Of a stretch of DNA of 64,000 bases, positions 44,329-54,420 are shown piece after piece. The stretch's first letter is position 1; every line of letters starts with the position of its first letter. The stretch comes from Lachnospiraceae bacterium (GTDB lineage: Bacteria; Bacillota; Clostridia; Lachnospirales; Lachnospiraceae). Position numbers and translations under genes: made by a program. The notes under the pieces were generated by a model. That model had not been told where the DNA came from and searched no databases. It worked only from the letters and a program-made list of their open reading frames with translations. The stretch is taken from the NCBI GenBank assembly GCA_017453065.1, contig JAFTKW010000020.1, positions 32,029-96,028 of the forward strand, given 5' to 3'.

Positions 44329-44727
44329 ATGGGAAGAAGAGAACTGAGAGAACAGATTTTTCTGCTCTTGTTTCGAGTAGAATTTAATAGCCCTGAAGAT
44401 ATGCCTGAACAGATCAGGATGTTTTTTGAGGATGACGAAACCTATTTCTCAGAAAAGGATGAAACATATATCACTGAGAAGTACGGAAAGATTATAGAGA
44501 AGAAATCCGAGTTGGATAGCCTCCTGGATGAGAAGGCAGAAGGCTGGGATGTAGGACGTATGGGCAAGATTGAATTGGCCGTACTCAGGTTGGCTCTCTA
44601 TGAGATTAAATATGACGAGGATGTTCCTGCCAGCGTTGCTATCAACGAAGCTGTTGAACTTGCAAAGAAGTTTGGACAGGACAACTCAGGAAGCTTTGTA
44701 AATGCAATATTGGCAAAGTTTGTATAA
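44329..44727 (+). CDS. nusB: transcription antitermination factor NusB
   Basis: 132 residues: MGRRELREQIFLLLFRVEFN, then GWDVGRMGKIELAVLRLALY and DVPASVAINEAVELAKKFGQ, SGSFVNAILAKF. All-helical protein of the rRNA antitermination complex. Confidence 0.96.
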   Translation: MGRRELREQIFLLLFRVEFNSPEDMPEQIRMFFEDDETYFSEKDETYITEKYGKIIEKKSELDSLLDEKAEGWDVGRMGKIELAVLRLALYEIKYDEDVPASVAINEAVELAKKFGQDNSGSFVNAILAKFV

Positions 44728-44743
44728 ATTTGTGTAAGGCTTG

Positions 44744-45976
44744 GTGATTACTATACGCAACGTATATACCGTAGCACAAGTGAATACGTATATTAAAAAT
44801 ATGTTCACGCAGGATTTTATGTTACAGTCCATTTTCATCAAAGGTGAAATTAGCAACTGTAAGTATCATTCTTCTGGACATATTTATTTTACGTTAAAGG
44901 ATGAAAAAGGGACTCTGGCGTGTGTCATGTTTGCCACATATCGCAGTGGTCTCTCTTTTCGTATGCAGGAAGGCCAACAGGTAATTGTCGGTGGACATGT
45001 GGATGTCTACGAGAGGGACGGGAAGTATCAGCTTTATGCCAAACAGGTGATTTTGGATGGTGCTGGATTCCTCTATGAGAGATTTGAGGCCTTAAAGAGA
45101 GAGTTAGAAGAAAGAGGGATGTTTTCCCCTATATACAAAAAGTCTATTCCAAGGTTCATTAAGACACTTGGAGTGGTGACTGCGCCAACTGGAGCGGCAG
45201 TGCAGGATATCATCAATGTGGCTACCAGACGCAATCCTTACGTGCAGATTATTTTGTATCCTGCTATTGTGCAGGGTGAGGATGCTGCGCCAAGTATTGT
45301 GAGGGGCATCAAGGCCCTGGCGGCTATGGGCGTAGATGTGATGATTGTAGGTCGAGGTGGCGGTTCCATCGAGGACTTGTGGGCCTTCAATGAAGAGATG
45401 GTGGCGCAGGCAGTTTTTGACTGCGAGGTGCCTATTATTTCTGCGGTAGGACACGAAACCGATACAACCATCATTGATTATGTATCTGACCTTAGAGCAC
45501 CCACACCATCTGCGGCGGCAGAACTTGCGGTGTTTGACTATGAACTGATACAGGATAGCATCTTGGATTGTAAGGAGCGACTGCACAGACAGATGCTTCG
45601 AAACATTCAAAGCCAGAGACAGAAGATTCAGTCCTATCAAATGAAACTGAAATATTTAAGCCCTGCAGGACAGATTCGTGAAAAGAGAACTTATCTCATA
45701 CAGCTAGAAGAAAATCTTCAAAATGCCATGAGTAGAAAATTGCAGGATAGACGACACAAACTGGAAATCTACATTGAAAAGATGAAAGGTTTGTCCCCAC
45801 TTGAAAAGTTAAATCAAGGTTTTTCCTATGTGAAAGCACCGGACGGGAAGAGCCTACGACACACTTCCCAAGTCAAAGTGGGAGATACAGTGCAGATTCA
45901 TGTGATTGATGGCAGGATTTATGCCAAGGTTACAGACAAGGAGGCAGACGATGTCACTAGAGGAAAACTTTGCTAA
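44744..45976 (+). CDS. xseA: exodeoxyribonuclease VII large subunit
   Basis: About 410 residues. OB fold (FIKGEISNCKYHSSGHIYFT), catalytic core (VVTAPTGAAVQDIINVATRR, VGRGGGSIEDLWAFNEE, ISAVGHETDTTIIDYVSDLR), and a coiled-coil C-terminus. Degrades single-stranded DNA with XseB. Start GTG 44744 (or TTG 44741). Its end overlaps xseB by 26 bp. Confidence 0.95.
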   Translation: MITIRNVYTVAQVNTYIKNMFTQDFMLQSIFIKGEISNCKYHSSGHIYFTLKDEKGTLACVMFATYRSGLSFRMQEGQQVIVGGHVDVYERDGKYQLYAKQVILDGAGFLYERFEALKRELEERGMFSPIYKKSIPRFIKTLGVVTAPTGAAVQDIINVATRRNPYVQIILYPAIVQGEDAAPSIVRGIKALAAMGVDVMIVGRGGGSIEDLWAFNEEMVAQAVFDCEVPIISAVGHETDTTIIDYVSDLRAPTPSAAAELAVFDYELIQDSILDCKERLHRQMLRNIQSQRQKIQSYQMKLKYLSPAGQIREKRTYLIQLEENLQNAMSRKLQDRRHKLEIYIEKMKGLSPLEKLNQGFSYVKAPDGKSLRHTSQVKVGDTVQIHVIDGRIYAKVTDKEADDVTRGKLC

Positions 45977-46145
45977 GTTAGAAGAAACAATTAAGAAGTT
46001 GGAGCAGGAAGATATCAGCCTGGAGGATTCCTTTGCTGCATACACCGAAGGAATGGAACTATTAAAACTTTGCAATGAGGAAATCAGCAAGGTGGAAAAG
46101 AAAGTTCAAGTAATCAGTGAGGATGGTACTCTGGAGGAATTCTAA
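45951..46145 (+). CDS. xseB: exodeoxyribonuclease VII small subunit
   Basis: 64 residues: MSLEENFAKLEETIKKLEQE, then ISLEDSFAAYTEGMELLKLC, helical as expected. ATG 45951 has AAGGAGG in the xseA 3' end; a longer upstream frame is spurious. The stop overlaps the ispA start. Confidence 0.94.
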   Translation: MSLEENFAKLEETIKKLEQEDISLEDSFAAYTEGMELLKLCNEEISKVEKKVQVISEDGTLEEF

Positions 46146-47062
46146 TGGGAATCGAAAGACAGATAGAGGACAAAGCAAAACAGATTGAGGCTTTACTTAA
46201 GACTTATCTTCCTAAGGAAGAAGGATATCAAAAGACAGTGTTGGAAGCGATGAATTACAGCCTATTAGCAGGGGGCAAAAGACTTCGCCCAATGCTGATG
46301 CAGGAGACATATCGTATGCTAGGTGGTATGGGACATGTGGTGGAGCCATTTATGGCTGCCATTGAGATGATTCATACCTATTCTTTGGTGCATGATGATT
46401 TGCCTGCAATGGACAATGACGAATATCGCAGAGGCCGCAAAACCACCCATGTGGTTTACGGAGAAGATATGGCTATTTTGGCAGGAGATGGTCTGCTTAA
46501 CTATGCCTTTGAGACTGCCATGAAGGCCTTTGATTCCTGTATTGTAGACGAGATTAAATTGGGTGACCGTTATGAAATGGTAGCCAGAGCACTTAAGGTA
46601 CTTGGCCATAAAGCTGGTATTTATGGCATGATTGGTGGACAGACTGCAGATGTAGAGGCTGAAAATAAGGAAGAAAGCCTTACTGGAGAACAGCTTTTGT
46701 TTATTCATCAGCACAAAACAGCAGCTTTGATTGAAGCCTCTATGATGATTGGTGGCATTTTATCTGGTGCGGATCAAGATACCATTGATAAATTGGAAAA
46801 ATGTGCATACGATTTGGGGGTGGCATTCCAGATTCAGGATGATATTTTGGATGTAATTGGCGATGAAGCAACCCTTGGCAAGCCAATCGGAAGTGATGCG
46901 CGCAACGGAAAGCAAACCTACGTAACCATCTATGGAATGGAACAGGCGAAGGCGCAGGTGCTTAAACTGTCTGAGGAGGCAGTGTACATCTTAGATACAT
47001 TATGTGGAGACAATCAATTTATGAAAGAGTTGATGACTTATTTAATCCACCGGGAGAAATAG
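46145..47062 (+). CDS. ispA: farnesyl diphosphate synthase (polyprenyl synthetase family)
   Basis: 305 residues. First Asp-rich motif HDDLPAMDNDEYRRG, second motif FQIQDDILDVIGDEATLG, and LLAGGKRLRP near the N-terminus. Condenses IPP with allylic diphosphates to farnesyl (or geranyl) diphosphate for cell-wall lipid carriers and quinones. Next to dxs, as in other Clostridia. Confidence 0.95.
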   Translation: MGIERQIEDKAKQIEALLKTYLPKEEGYQKTVLEAMNYSLLAGGKRLRPMLMQETYRMLGGMGHVVEPFMAAIEMIHTYSLVHDDLPAMDNDEYRRGRKTTHVVYGEDMAILAGDGLLNYAFETAMKAFDSCIVDEIKLGDRYEMVARALKVLGHKAGIYGMIGGQTADVEAENKEESLTGEQLLFIHQHKTAALIEASMMIGGILSGADQDTIDKLEKCAYDLGVAFQIQDDILDVIGDEATLGKPIGSDARNGKQTYVTIYGMEQAKAQVLKLSEEAVYILDTLCGDNQFMKELMTYLIHREK

Positions 47063-47064
47063 AT

Positions 47065-48918
47065 ATGTTACTGGAACAGATAGAACAAGCAAACGATATA
47101 AAAAAGATTGAGGCCAAAGATTACGATTTACTGGCAGAAGAAATCCGCCAGTTCCTTATTCAAAAGATTAGTGTGACAGGTGGTCATTTGGCATCCAATT
47201 TGGGTGCAGTGGAATTGACCATGGCTCTTCATCTGTCATTGGATTTGCCAACAGACAAAATCATCTGGGACGTGGGACACCAGTCTTATACCCACAAACT
47301 GCTTACTGGAAGACGAGATGGCTTTGAGTCCTTGCGTAAATTCCACGGCATGAGTGGTTTTCCAAAGCGCAAAGAAAGTGACTGCGATGCTTTCGATACA
47401 GGTCACAGCTCCACTTCCGTGTCCGCAGGCTTGGGACTCGCCAAGGCCAGAGATATCCAAGGTCAGGACCATACCATTGTTTCTGTAATTGGAGACGGTT
47501 CTTTGACGGGTGGCATGGCTTATGAAGCATTGAACAATGCTTCCAGACTGACCACCAATTTTATCATTGTATTAAACGACAACAATATGTCCATCTCTGA
47601 AAATGTAGGTGGCGTATCGAAATATTTGAACAACATTCGTACTGCGGAGAGTTATCAGGGAACCAAAAAAGGGGTCTATGATACTTTGTTAAATATTCCT
47701 ATGGGTAATGCCATGGTAAATACCATCCGCAAAGTGAAAAACAGCGTGAAGCAGCTGGTGATTCCAGGTATGTTCTTTGAGGATATGGGAATTACCTATT
47801 TGGGCCCTGTAGATGGACATGATGTAAAGGGACTTGTGAAAGTGTTTAAGGAAGCCAAGCGTGTAAAAGGCGCTGTTATGGTCCATGTCATTACAGAAAA
47901 AGGAAAGGGATATGAGCCAGCGGTTCGTCATCCATCTAGATTCCATGGAACAGATCCTTTCGAGATTGAAACAGGACTTCCAGCTAAGCCAAGAAATGTA
48001 GCAAACTACACAGATATTTTTTCAACAGTTATGTGTAAGCTTGGAAACCGCAATGAAAAGGTAGTTGCTATCACAGCAGCCATGCCGGATGGTACTGGAC
48101 TGAAGCGTTTCCGCAATATGTACCCAGATAGATTTTTTGATGTGGGAATCGCCGAAGAGCATGCGGTTACCTTTGCTGCAGGATTGGCAGCAGGGGGACT
48201 GAAGCCTGTAGTTGCTATATACTCTTCTTTCCTGCAGAGAGCCTATGACCAGATTTTGCATGATGTGTGTATTCAAAATCTGCCAGTGGTATTTGCCATC
48301 GACAGAGCGGGACTGGTAGGAAGCGACGGAGAGACCCATCAGGGTATCTTTGATTTGTCTTATCTGTCCAGTATTCCTAATCTGGTGGTTATGGCACCAA
48401 AGAACAAATATGAACTTTCCGATATGATGAAATTTGCAGTGGCTTACGATGGCCCTATAGCTGTGCGTTACCCAAGAGGCGTGGCTTACAGTGGTTTGGA
48501 AGAGTTTAGAGCACTTGTGGAACTAGGAAAGAGTGAATGGATTTACAAGGAAAGCGGTGTGGCCCTTTTTGCAGTGGGTGGCATGGTGAAGGTTGCTGAG
48601 GAAGTTCGTGAGGCTTTGAAGGCAGCAGGAGTTTCCTGTAGTCTTGTAAATGCTCGCTTCGTTGAGCCAATTGACCAGGAAGCAGTAAGTGAGGCTGCAA
48701 AGAGTCATGACTTGATTGTGACATTGGAAGAAAATGTGGCTAGTGGCGGATATGGAGCAAAGGTAGTGGAGTATGTGAACAAAGAAAGATTATCCACTAG
48801 GGTGCTTCCTATCACTTTGCCAGATGCCTATATTGAGCACGGCAATGTGGATTTGCTCCGCAAGGAAGTAGGCACAGATGCAGAAAGCATCGTAGCAAAG
48901 ATAAAAGAGATTTTGTAA
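47065..48918 (+). CDS. dxs: 1-deoxy-D-xylulose-5-phosphate synthase
   Basis: 617 residues. Thiamine-diphosphate enzyme starting the MEP pathway: VGHQSYTHKLLTGRRDGFES, GHSSTSVSAGLGLAKARD, GDGSLTGGMAYEALNNA (TPP motif), DVGIAEEHAVTFAAGLAAGG (catalytic Glu) and a C-terminal transketolase-like domain. ATG 47065 with CGGGAG is chosen; the longer frame runs into ispA. Confidence 0.97.
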   Translation: MLLEQIEQANDIKKIEAKDYDLLAEEIRQFLIQKISVTGGHLASNLGAVELTMALHLSLDLPTDKIIWDVGHQSYTHKLLTGRRDGFESLRKFHGMSGFPKRKESDCDAFDTGHSSTSVSAGLGLAKARDIQGQDHTIVSVIGDGSLTGGMAYEALNNASRLTTNFIIVLNDNNMSISENVGGVSKYLNNIRTAESYQGTKKGVYDTLLNIPMGNAMVNTIRKVKNSVKQLVIPGMFFEDMGITYLGPVDGHDVKGLVKVFKEAKRVKGAVMVHVITEKGKGYEPAVRHPSRFHGTDPFEIETGLPAKPRNVANYTDIFSTVMCKLGNRNEKVVAITAAMPDGTGLKRFRNMYPDRFFDVGIAEEHAVTFAAGLAAGGLKPVVAIYSSFLQRAYDQILHDVCIQNLPVVFAIDRAGLVGSDGETHQGIFDLSYLSSIPNLVVMAPKNKYELSDMMKFAVAYDGPIAVRYPRGVAYSGLEEFRALVELGKSEWIYKESGVALFAVGGMVKVAEEVREALKAAGVSCSLVNARFVEPIDQEAVSEAAKSHDLIVTLEENVASGGYGAKVVEYVNKERLSTRVLPITLPDAYIEHGNVDLLRKEVGTDAESIVAKIKEIL

Positions 48919-48919
48919 G

Positions 48920-49810
48920 ATGAAAGAACGATTAGATGTGATTTTGGTGGAGCAGGGATATGCTGCATCCAGAGAAAAAGCAAAAGCCATAATTATGTCT
49001 GGCAATGTGTTTGTTGACGGACAGAGAGAGGACAAGGCTGGAACTTGCTTTGATACTTCCAAAGTGAAAATCGAAGTGAAAGGGGCGACTCTTAAGTATG
49101 TCAGCAGAGGTGGCCTGAAACTAGAAAAAGCCATGCAACGTTTTCCGCTTACTTTGGATGGAAAGATTTGTATGGATATTGGTGCTTCCACAGGAGGCTT
49201 TACGGACTGCATGCTTCAAAACGGCGCAGCCAAGGTGTACTCCGTGGACGTAGGACATGGACAGCTGGACTGGAAACTTCGAAGCGACGAGAGAGTGGTC
49301 TGCATGGAAAAGACCAATTTCCGCTATATGGTTCCAGGAGATATAGAAGACAAGCTTGATTTTGCGTCAGTGGATGTATCCTTTATCTCCCTGACCAAGA
49401 TATTGGTTCCTGCCAGAAATCTTCTGAAAGAAGGGGGCCAGATGGTCTGCCTGATCAAACCACAGTTTGAAGCAGGCAAGGACAAGGTAGGCAAAAAAGG
49501 TGTGGTGAGAGAGTCTGAAGTTCACCACGAAGTAATCTGCAAGGTCGTAGATTTTGCCTATAGTATCGGCTTTGATGTGATGGATTTGGAGTTCTCACCT
49601 ATTAAGGGGCCAGAAGGCAACATTGAATATTTGATTTTTATACAGAAAAATGAACAGAGAACCAAAGAAACGCTGGAGATTACGGAGAGAGAAGCGGAAG
49701 ACAATTTGGCAGTATTGATTGCAGAGAAGTCAGGCTATTCTAATGACCCTGTATGGGCTGCCAAGATTGATGAGATTACGAAAGAATCCCACAAACTGTT
49801 AAACAGTTAA
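48920..49810 (+). CDS. tlyA: TlyA family rRNA 2'-O-methyltransferase (YqxC)
   Basis: 296 residues. N-terminal S4 RNA-binding domain (RLDVILVEQGYAASREKAKA), then an FtsJ-like SAM domain with MDIGASTGGFTDCMLQNGA and VDVSFISLTKILVPA, KPQFEAGKDKVGKKGVVRE. TlyA proteins methylate 16S/23S cytidine riboses; hemolysin naming is historical. One base after dxs. Confidence 0.92.
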   Translation: MKERLDVILVEQGYAASREKAKAIIMSGNVFVDGQREDKAGTCFDTSKVKIEVKGATLKYVSRGGLKLEKAMQRFPLTLDGKICMDIGASTGGFTDCMLQNGAAKVYSVDVGHGQLDWKLRSDERVVCMEKTNFRYMVPGDIEDKLDFASVDVSFISLTKILVPARNLLKEGGQMVCLIKPQFEAGKDKVGKKGVVRESEVHHEVICKVVDFAYSIGFDVMDLEFSPIKGPEGNIEYLIFIQKNEQRTKETLEITEREAEDNLAVLIAEKSGYSNDPVWAAKIDEITKESHKLLNS

Positions 49811-49831
49811 TGGGAGAAAGGAAGGCCCAAA

Positions 49832-50665
49832 GTGGGAAAAGTATTTTTGATATATACAAATATTCATAAAGATACGGATTTGTCCCAAACCGAGAGAATC
49901 AAAAACTTGCTTTTGGGCAAAGATTGCAAGGTATATCTTTATCATGAGATAGAAGAGCAGTCATTTCCTACAGATATAGATTACATGCTAGTGCTAGGCG
50001 GAGATGGGACTATGCTTCAGGCACTGCGTGATGTAAAAGATCGCCATATACCAATGCTGGGAATCAATCTTGGTACATTGGGATATATGACAGAGGTGGA
50101 GCCAGAACAGGTGGAAGTAGCGATAGACAAGCTTCTTTCTGGTCAGGCCAAAACAGAAGAACGCATGATGCTGAAGGCTACTGTGAGTCAGCAAGGACAA
50201 AATCAGGCTCAGCAGTGGGCTCTCAATGACGTGGTAGTTTCGCGTAGAGGCCCTTTGCAAATTTATGATTTTAATATTTATGTCAATGGGCAGTTTTTAA
50301 AAAGATATAGTGCAGATGGAATTATTGTAACTACGCCTACAGGCTCTACTGGGTACAATCTTTCTGCTGGCGGACCTATTGTAGATCCAAAGACGCAGCT
50401 TTTGATGATTACACCAATCTGTCCACACACCTTCAATCAGAGGACGATTGTACTTTCGGCGGATGATGAAATCGTGGTGGAGATCCCTGCGGGGAAAGAA
50501 GGTAAGGACGCACAGGTGGAAGCCAGCTTTGATGGCAGTCATCAGATGATGCTACAGACAGGTGATCGAATTACTATAAGCAAATGGGAAAAAGAAGCTG
50601 TTTTCCTAAAATTGAATCAAGTAAGCTTTTTGGAAATACTTAGTCGCAAGATGAGTGAAAACTAA
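49832..50665 (+). CDS. nadK: NAD kinase
   Basis: 277 residues. VLGGDGTMLQALRDV (GGDGT ATP motif), GINLGTLGYMTEVEP, DGIIVTTPTGSTGYNLSAGG. Phosphorylates NAD to NADP. GTG start at 49832 with AAAGGAAGG upstream. Placed between tlyA and argR as in many Clostridia. Confidence 0.95.
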   Translation: MGKVFLIYTNIHKDTDLSQTERIKNLLLGKDCKVYLYHEIEEQSFPTDIDYMLVLGGDGTMLQALRDVKDRHIPMLGINLGTLGYMTEVEPEQVEVAIDKLLSGQAKTEERMMLKATVSQQGQNQAQQWALNDVVVSRRGPLQIYDFNIYVNGQFLKRYSADGIIVTTPTGSTGYNLSAGGPIVDPKTQLLMITPICPHTFNQRTIVLSADDEIVVEIPAGKEGKDAQVEASFDGSHQMMLQTGDRITISKWEKEAVFLKLNQVSFLEILSRKMSEN

Positions 50666-50680
50666 GAAACGGAGAGTACA

Positions 50681-51133
50681 ATGAAGAAAAACAGACACGG
50701 CAAGGTAATTGAGATAATTGAAAAGTATGAAGTAGAGACACAAGAGGAACTTGCGAATTACTTAAAAGAGGCAGGTTATCAAGTTACTCAGGCAACTGTA
50801 TCCAGAGATATCAGAGAATTAAAGCTTACCAAGGTACCAACGGGTAAAGGTAAGCAGAAGTACGTAGTTTTGAAGCAGGAAGATACTCATTTGGGTGACA
50901 AATATATCCGTGTGCTTCAGGATGGCTTTATTTCTATGGATAAGGCGCAAAATTTGCTTGTGATTCGAACGGTTGCAGGTATGGCTATGGCCGTAGCTGC
51001 TGCAATCGATGCACTTAAATTTAAAGAGGTTGTGGGAACTATAGCAGGAGATGATACCATCATGGTGGCCAATCGCACTGTAGAAGATACCGAGAATCTC
51101 ATGGAAAAAATTAACGAATTAATCGCAGGATAA
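50681..51133 (+). CDS. argR: arginine repressor
   Basis: 150 residues. N-terminal winged helix with GYQVTQATVSRDIRELKLTK, and C-terminal hexamerisation/arginine domain with AGMAMAVAAAIDALKF and TIAGDDTIMVANR. Represses arginine synthesis when arginine is bound. No ARG box was identified in the window. Confidence 0.95.
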   Translation: MKKNRHGKVIEIIEKYEVETQEELANYLKEAGYQVTQATVSRDIRELKLTKVPTGKGKQKYVVLKQEDTHLGDKYIRVLQDGFISMDKAQNLLVIRTVAGMAMAVAAAIDALKFKEVVGTIAGDDTIMVANRTVEDTENLMEKINELIAG

Positions 51134-51192
51134 GCTTCCTTCACATGGGGGTGTGACAGGCATTCGATATGCATTGGAGTTAGGAGTAGCTT

Positions 51193-52875
51193 ATGTTAAT
51201 TAGTTTACATGTGAAAAATTTGGCTTTGATTGAAGAGGCCGAAGTATTGTTTGGACCAGGACTCAACATACTGACTGGTGAGACTGGAGCAGGTAAGTCC
51301 ATATTGATTGGCTCAGTTAATTTGGCACTGGGGGCCAAAGCGGACAAGGATATAATCCGAACTGGCGCAGAATTTGGACTGGTAGAATTGGTGTTCCAAT
51401 CAAGTGACCAAGAACTTATGGCCAAGATGGAAGAACTGGATTTGCCGGTGGAGGAAGACGGAACGGTCATTATCAGCCGTAAGATCCAGCCGATGAGAAG
51501 CGTCAGCAAGATCAATGGCGAAACCGTTACCAGCAAACAGATCAAAGAATTAGCAGAGTTTTTGATTGATATTCATGGTCAGCATGAACATCAGTCTTTG
51601 CTTCACAAGAAAAAGCATTTGGAGATACTGGATGCGTTTGCGGGCGAAGAAGTCACATCACTTCTTTTGAAAGTGGAGCAGGAGTATAAGGAATATCGAC
51701 AACTTCAGCAACAGATGGATGAGGAAAACTTAGACGAAGTATCTCGCAAAAAAGAACTGGATTTGGCGCTCTTTGAGTTGGAAGAGATATTGGATGCTCA
51801 GGTCACATTGGGTGAAGATGAAGAGTTGGAGGCCAAATACCGTAAGATGGTACATAGCCAAAAGATTGGCGATGCAGCCTGCTTAGCTTATCGTATGACT
51901 GGCTATGAGGATGAATCTGCAGGCGGCAGCAGCATTGGAAGAGCCTTGCGAGAGATTAGAAATGTATCTAATCTGGACGAGGGAATTGCTGATTTAGAAA
52001 GCCAGTTGTTGGAAATTGATGGCCTTTTAAATGATTTTAATAGAGATTTGTCACAATATATTTCAGACCTTGAGTTTGACCCTGAAGATTTCCAGAGAGT
52101 GGAAAATAGACTGAATTTGTTGAACCACTTGAAGAACAAATACGGTCAAAGCCTGGAGCAGGTGCTTGCTTATGCCCAGGATAGGCAAAATCAGGTAGAT
52201 AAGTTAAATGATTTTGAATTTTATATGCAGAATTTGCAAAAGCAGCTTAGCGAGCAAAAAGCCATGTTGGATGCAGATTGCAAACTGCTTACAGACACTA
52301 GACGCAATGCGGCGAAGGCTTTAGAAGAAATCTTAAAGCAGGCTTTGGAGGATTTGAACTTCCTGTCTGTGAATTTCAAGATAGATTTTAAAGCAAAAGA
52401 GCCAAGTCTAAATGGTGCAGATGATGTGGAGTTTTTGATTTCCACCAATCCAGGAGAAAGTGTGAAATCACTTGCAAATGTTGCCAGTGGTGGTGAACTT
52501 TCCAGAATTATGCTTGCAATTAAGACTGTGCTAGCAAATAAGGATTCTATTGATACGTTGATATTTGATGAAATCGATGCAGGTATCAGTGGAAAGACAG
52601 CATGGAAGGTTGCAGAAAAACTTGGAAGACTTGGTCAGGCTCATCAGGTAATCTGTATCACGCATTTGCCTCAGATAGCGGCTATGGCGGATGACCATTT
52701 TGAAATTGCTAAATCCGCAACAGACAGCAGTACAGTGACGGAGATTACACATCTTAAAGAAGAGCAGGCTTTGGAGGAACTGGCAAGACTTCTCGGAAGC
52801 GACACTCTAAGCGAGGCAGCACTTTCCAATGCAAGGGAAATGAAGCAGCAGGCGATTAATCAAAAAGGAAAATAA
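51193..52875 (+). CDS. recN: DNA repair protein RecN
   Basis: 560 residues, SMC-like. LISLHVKNLALIEEAEVLFG, Walker A GETGAGKSILIGSVNLALGA, central coiled coils, C-terminal LANVASGGELSRIMLAIKTV (signature), Walker B LIFDEIDAGISGKTAWKVAE. Acts early in double-strand break repair. Ends 49 bp before a terminator. Confidence 0.96.
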   Translation: MLISLHVKNLALIEEAEVLFGPGLNILTGETGAGKSILIGSVNLALGAKADKDIIRTGAEFGLVELVFQSSDQELMAKMEELDLPVEEDGTVIISRKIQPMRSVSKINGETVTSKQIKELAEFLIDIHGQHEHQSLLHKKKHLEILDAFAGEEVTSLLLKVEQEYKEYRQLQQQMDEENLDEVSRKKELDLALFELEEILDAQVTLGEDEELEAKYRKMVHSQKIGDAACLAYRMTGYEDESAGGSSIGRALREIRNVSNLDEGIADLESQLLEIDGLLNDFNRDLSQYISDLEFDPEDFQRVENRLNLLNHLKNKYGQSLEQVLAYAQDRQNQVDKLNDFEFYMQNLQKQLSEQKAMLDADCKLLTDTRRNAAKALEEILKQALEDLNFLSVNFKIDFKAKEPSLNGADDVEFLISTNPGESVKSLANVASGGELSRIMLAIKTVLANKDSIDTLIFDEIDAGISGKTAWKVAEKLGRLGQAHQVICITHLPQIAAMADDHFEIAKSATDSSTVTEITHLKEEQALEELARLLGSDTLSEAALSNAREMKQQAINQKGK

Positions 52876-52923
52876 AAGCAGAAGCAGAAATAGCGATTAT
52901 CCCATACTATTTTTGAGCACACT

Positions 52924-52953
52924 AAAAAGGTATCTACTTAGATACCTTTTTTT
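52924..52953 (+). terminator. recN terminator
   Basis: AAAGGTATCTA, CT, TAGATACCTTT (52926-52949) then T tract. The next 58 nt hold GGCGAAC-GAC-GTTCGCC, a perfect hairpin, before spoIVB. Confidence 0.92.
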
Positions 52954-53011
52954 GTTATGACGACGAGGCGAACGACGTTCGCCATGTGTTTGACAGGTGT
53001 GGGGTGAGAAA

Positions 53012-54364
53012 ATGGAAGAGTGGAAGCTTGCAGTAATACAAAGAGAAAAAAATCGTATTAGAATATATAGAAGACTGCTTGTGGCAGTTACTTTCATTTT
53101 GTTTAGTGTGATGTTCACATTGACATACATGCAGGCATACAATTGTGTGCCTAAACAGATTAGACTCATTCAAGGAGATTGGCAACAGTGGGATTTTCGC
53201 TTACCAGTGAAGGGTACTATTACCAAACTGGACGGTGCAGAAATACAGAATCAGGATTCGCTCGACAGCTTACAGGTAAGTGGTCAGCGTCCATCCAATA
53301 TCCCAGCAGATGCGATCTCTATCGATTTAAGTAAAGAAATTTCTGTGAAGGCAGATGCCATGGAAACCTACCTGATGGACCTGAAACTTTTCGGAATTAT
53401 TCCTTTTAAACAGGTGGAAATTCAGGTTATGCAGGAACAGATGGTGGTTCCTGCGGGCATTCCAATCGGAATTTATGTAAAAACAGAAGGTGTGCTGGTG
53501 GTCGGAACAGGTGACTTTGAAGGCTTAGGAGGTGTGGAATGCAATCCCTGTGAGTTTGTTCTTAAATCAGGTGACTATATTTTGGAAGTGGACGAATGTG
53601 AGATTGACTACAAGAATCAGTTAGTGGAGCGAGTGGAAGAGTCTGATGGTGAAAAAATGGATTTGACTATCCTTAGAGGCGAAGAAACACTTAAGGTCAG
53701 TGTAACTCCCCAGAAAAATCTGGAGGGGGATTACAAACTAGGGATATGGGTCCGAGACAATGCGCAGGGAGTGGGAACACTTACCTTTATAGATGAAGAA
53801 GGAAACTTTGGTGCCTTAGGTCATGGCATTAGCGATGTGGATACTGGAGAAGTGCTGAATCTTAAGAGTGGAACCCTTTATAGTACTCAAATCATAGCAC
53901 TGAAGAAGGGAAAAAGTGGAGAGCCTGGTGAAATGACAGGCATGATTGAGTATGTAGATGCCAATATTTGGGGCATCATTGATGAAAATAGTGACAAGGG
54001 AATCTATGGCGATGGAAATAAGAAATTGCTTGACCAAGTGGAGTCAAAAGCACTCCCTATCGGTTTGAAACACGAGATTGAAAAAGGAGCTGCACAGATT
54101 TTATGCAGCGTGGAGGGAGAGCCTAAATACTATGATGTAGAGATCAAGGATGTATATCTGGAGAATGCCCATGTCAACAGAGGAATATTGCTTGAAGTGA
54201 CTGATCCAGAGCTTTTGGCAGTGACAGGTGGAATTATCCAGGGCATGAGCGGTGCGCCTATCATACAGGATGGCAAAATCATTGGTGCCGTCACACACGT
54301 CCTTGTCCAGGATGCAACCAGCGGATATGGAATATTTATTGAAAACATGTTAGAGCATAATTAA
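53012..54364 (+). CDS. spoIVB: SpoIVB serine peptidase (sporulation signalling)
   Basis: 450 residues. N-terminal membrane anchor (LLVAVTFILFSVMFTLTYMQ), a PDZ domain around GDYILEVDECEIDYKNQL, and an S55 peptidase domain with H271 in GALGHGISD and S413 in GMSGAPIIQDGKIIGAVTHV. In Bacillus, forespore SpoIVB cleaves SpoIVFA to activate pro-sigma-K processing. ATG 53012 after GGGGTGAG is the start. A 19-bp sequence covering the catalytic-serine codon (54246-54264) recurs at 60950, starting a decayed second 3' end. spo0A, the usual next gene, is absent. Confidence 0.95.
   Translation: MEEWKLAVIQREKNRIRIYRRLLVAVTFILFSVMFTLTYMQAYNCVPKQIRLIQGDWQQWDFRLPVKGTITKLDGAEIQNQDSLDSLQVSGQRPSNIPADAISIDLSKEISVKADAMETYLMDLKLFGIIPFKQVEIQVMQEQMVVPAGIPIGIYVKTEGVLVVGTGDFEGLGGVECNPCEFVLKSGDYILEVDECEIDYKNQLVERVEESDGEKMDLTILRGEETLKVSVTPQKNLEGDYKLGIWVRDNAQGVGTLTFIDEEGNFGALGHGISDVDTGEVLNLKSGTLYSTQIIALKKGKSGEPGEMTGMIEYVDANIWGIIDENSDKGIYGDGNKKLLDQVESKALPIGLKHEIEKGAAQILCSVEGEPKYYDVEIKDVYLENAHVNRGILLEVTDPELLAVTGGIIQGMSGAPIIQDGKIIGAVTHVLVQDATSGYGIFIENMLEHN
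54246..54264 (+). repeat. left copy of 19-bp direct repeat bounding the island (att-like)
   Basis: TGAGCGGTGCGCCTATCAT inside spoIVB, encoding part of GMSGAPII. The identical 19 bp are at 60950-60968; homology to spoIVB starts exactly at the right copy. The two copies are 6704 bp apart. Confidence 0.7.
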
Positions 54365-54369
54365 TAAAA

Positions 54370-54420
54370 AAGCAGATTTTACAAGACTTTGCGAGCTCTT
54401 GTAGAATCTGCTTCGTTTTA
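54370..54420 (+). terminator. spoIVB terminator
   Basis: AAGCAGATTTTACAAGA (54370-54386) pairs with TCTTGTAGAATCTGCTT (54397-54413), then CGTTTTA. Confidence 0.85.
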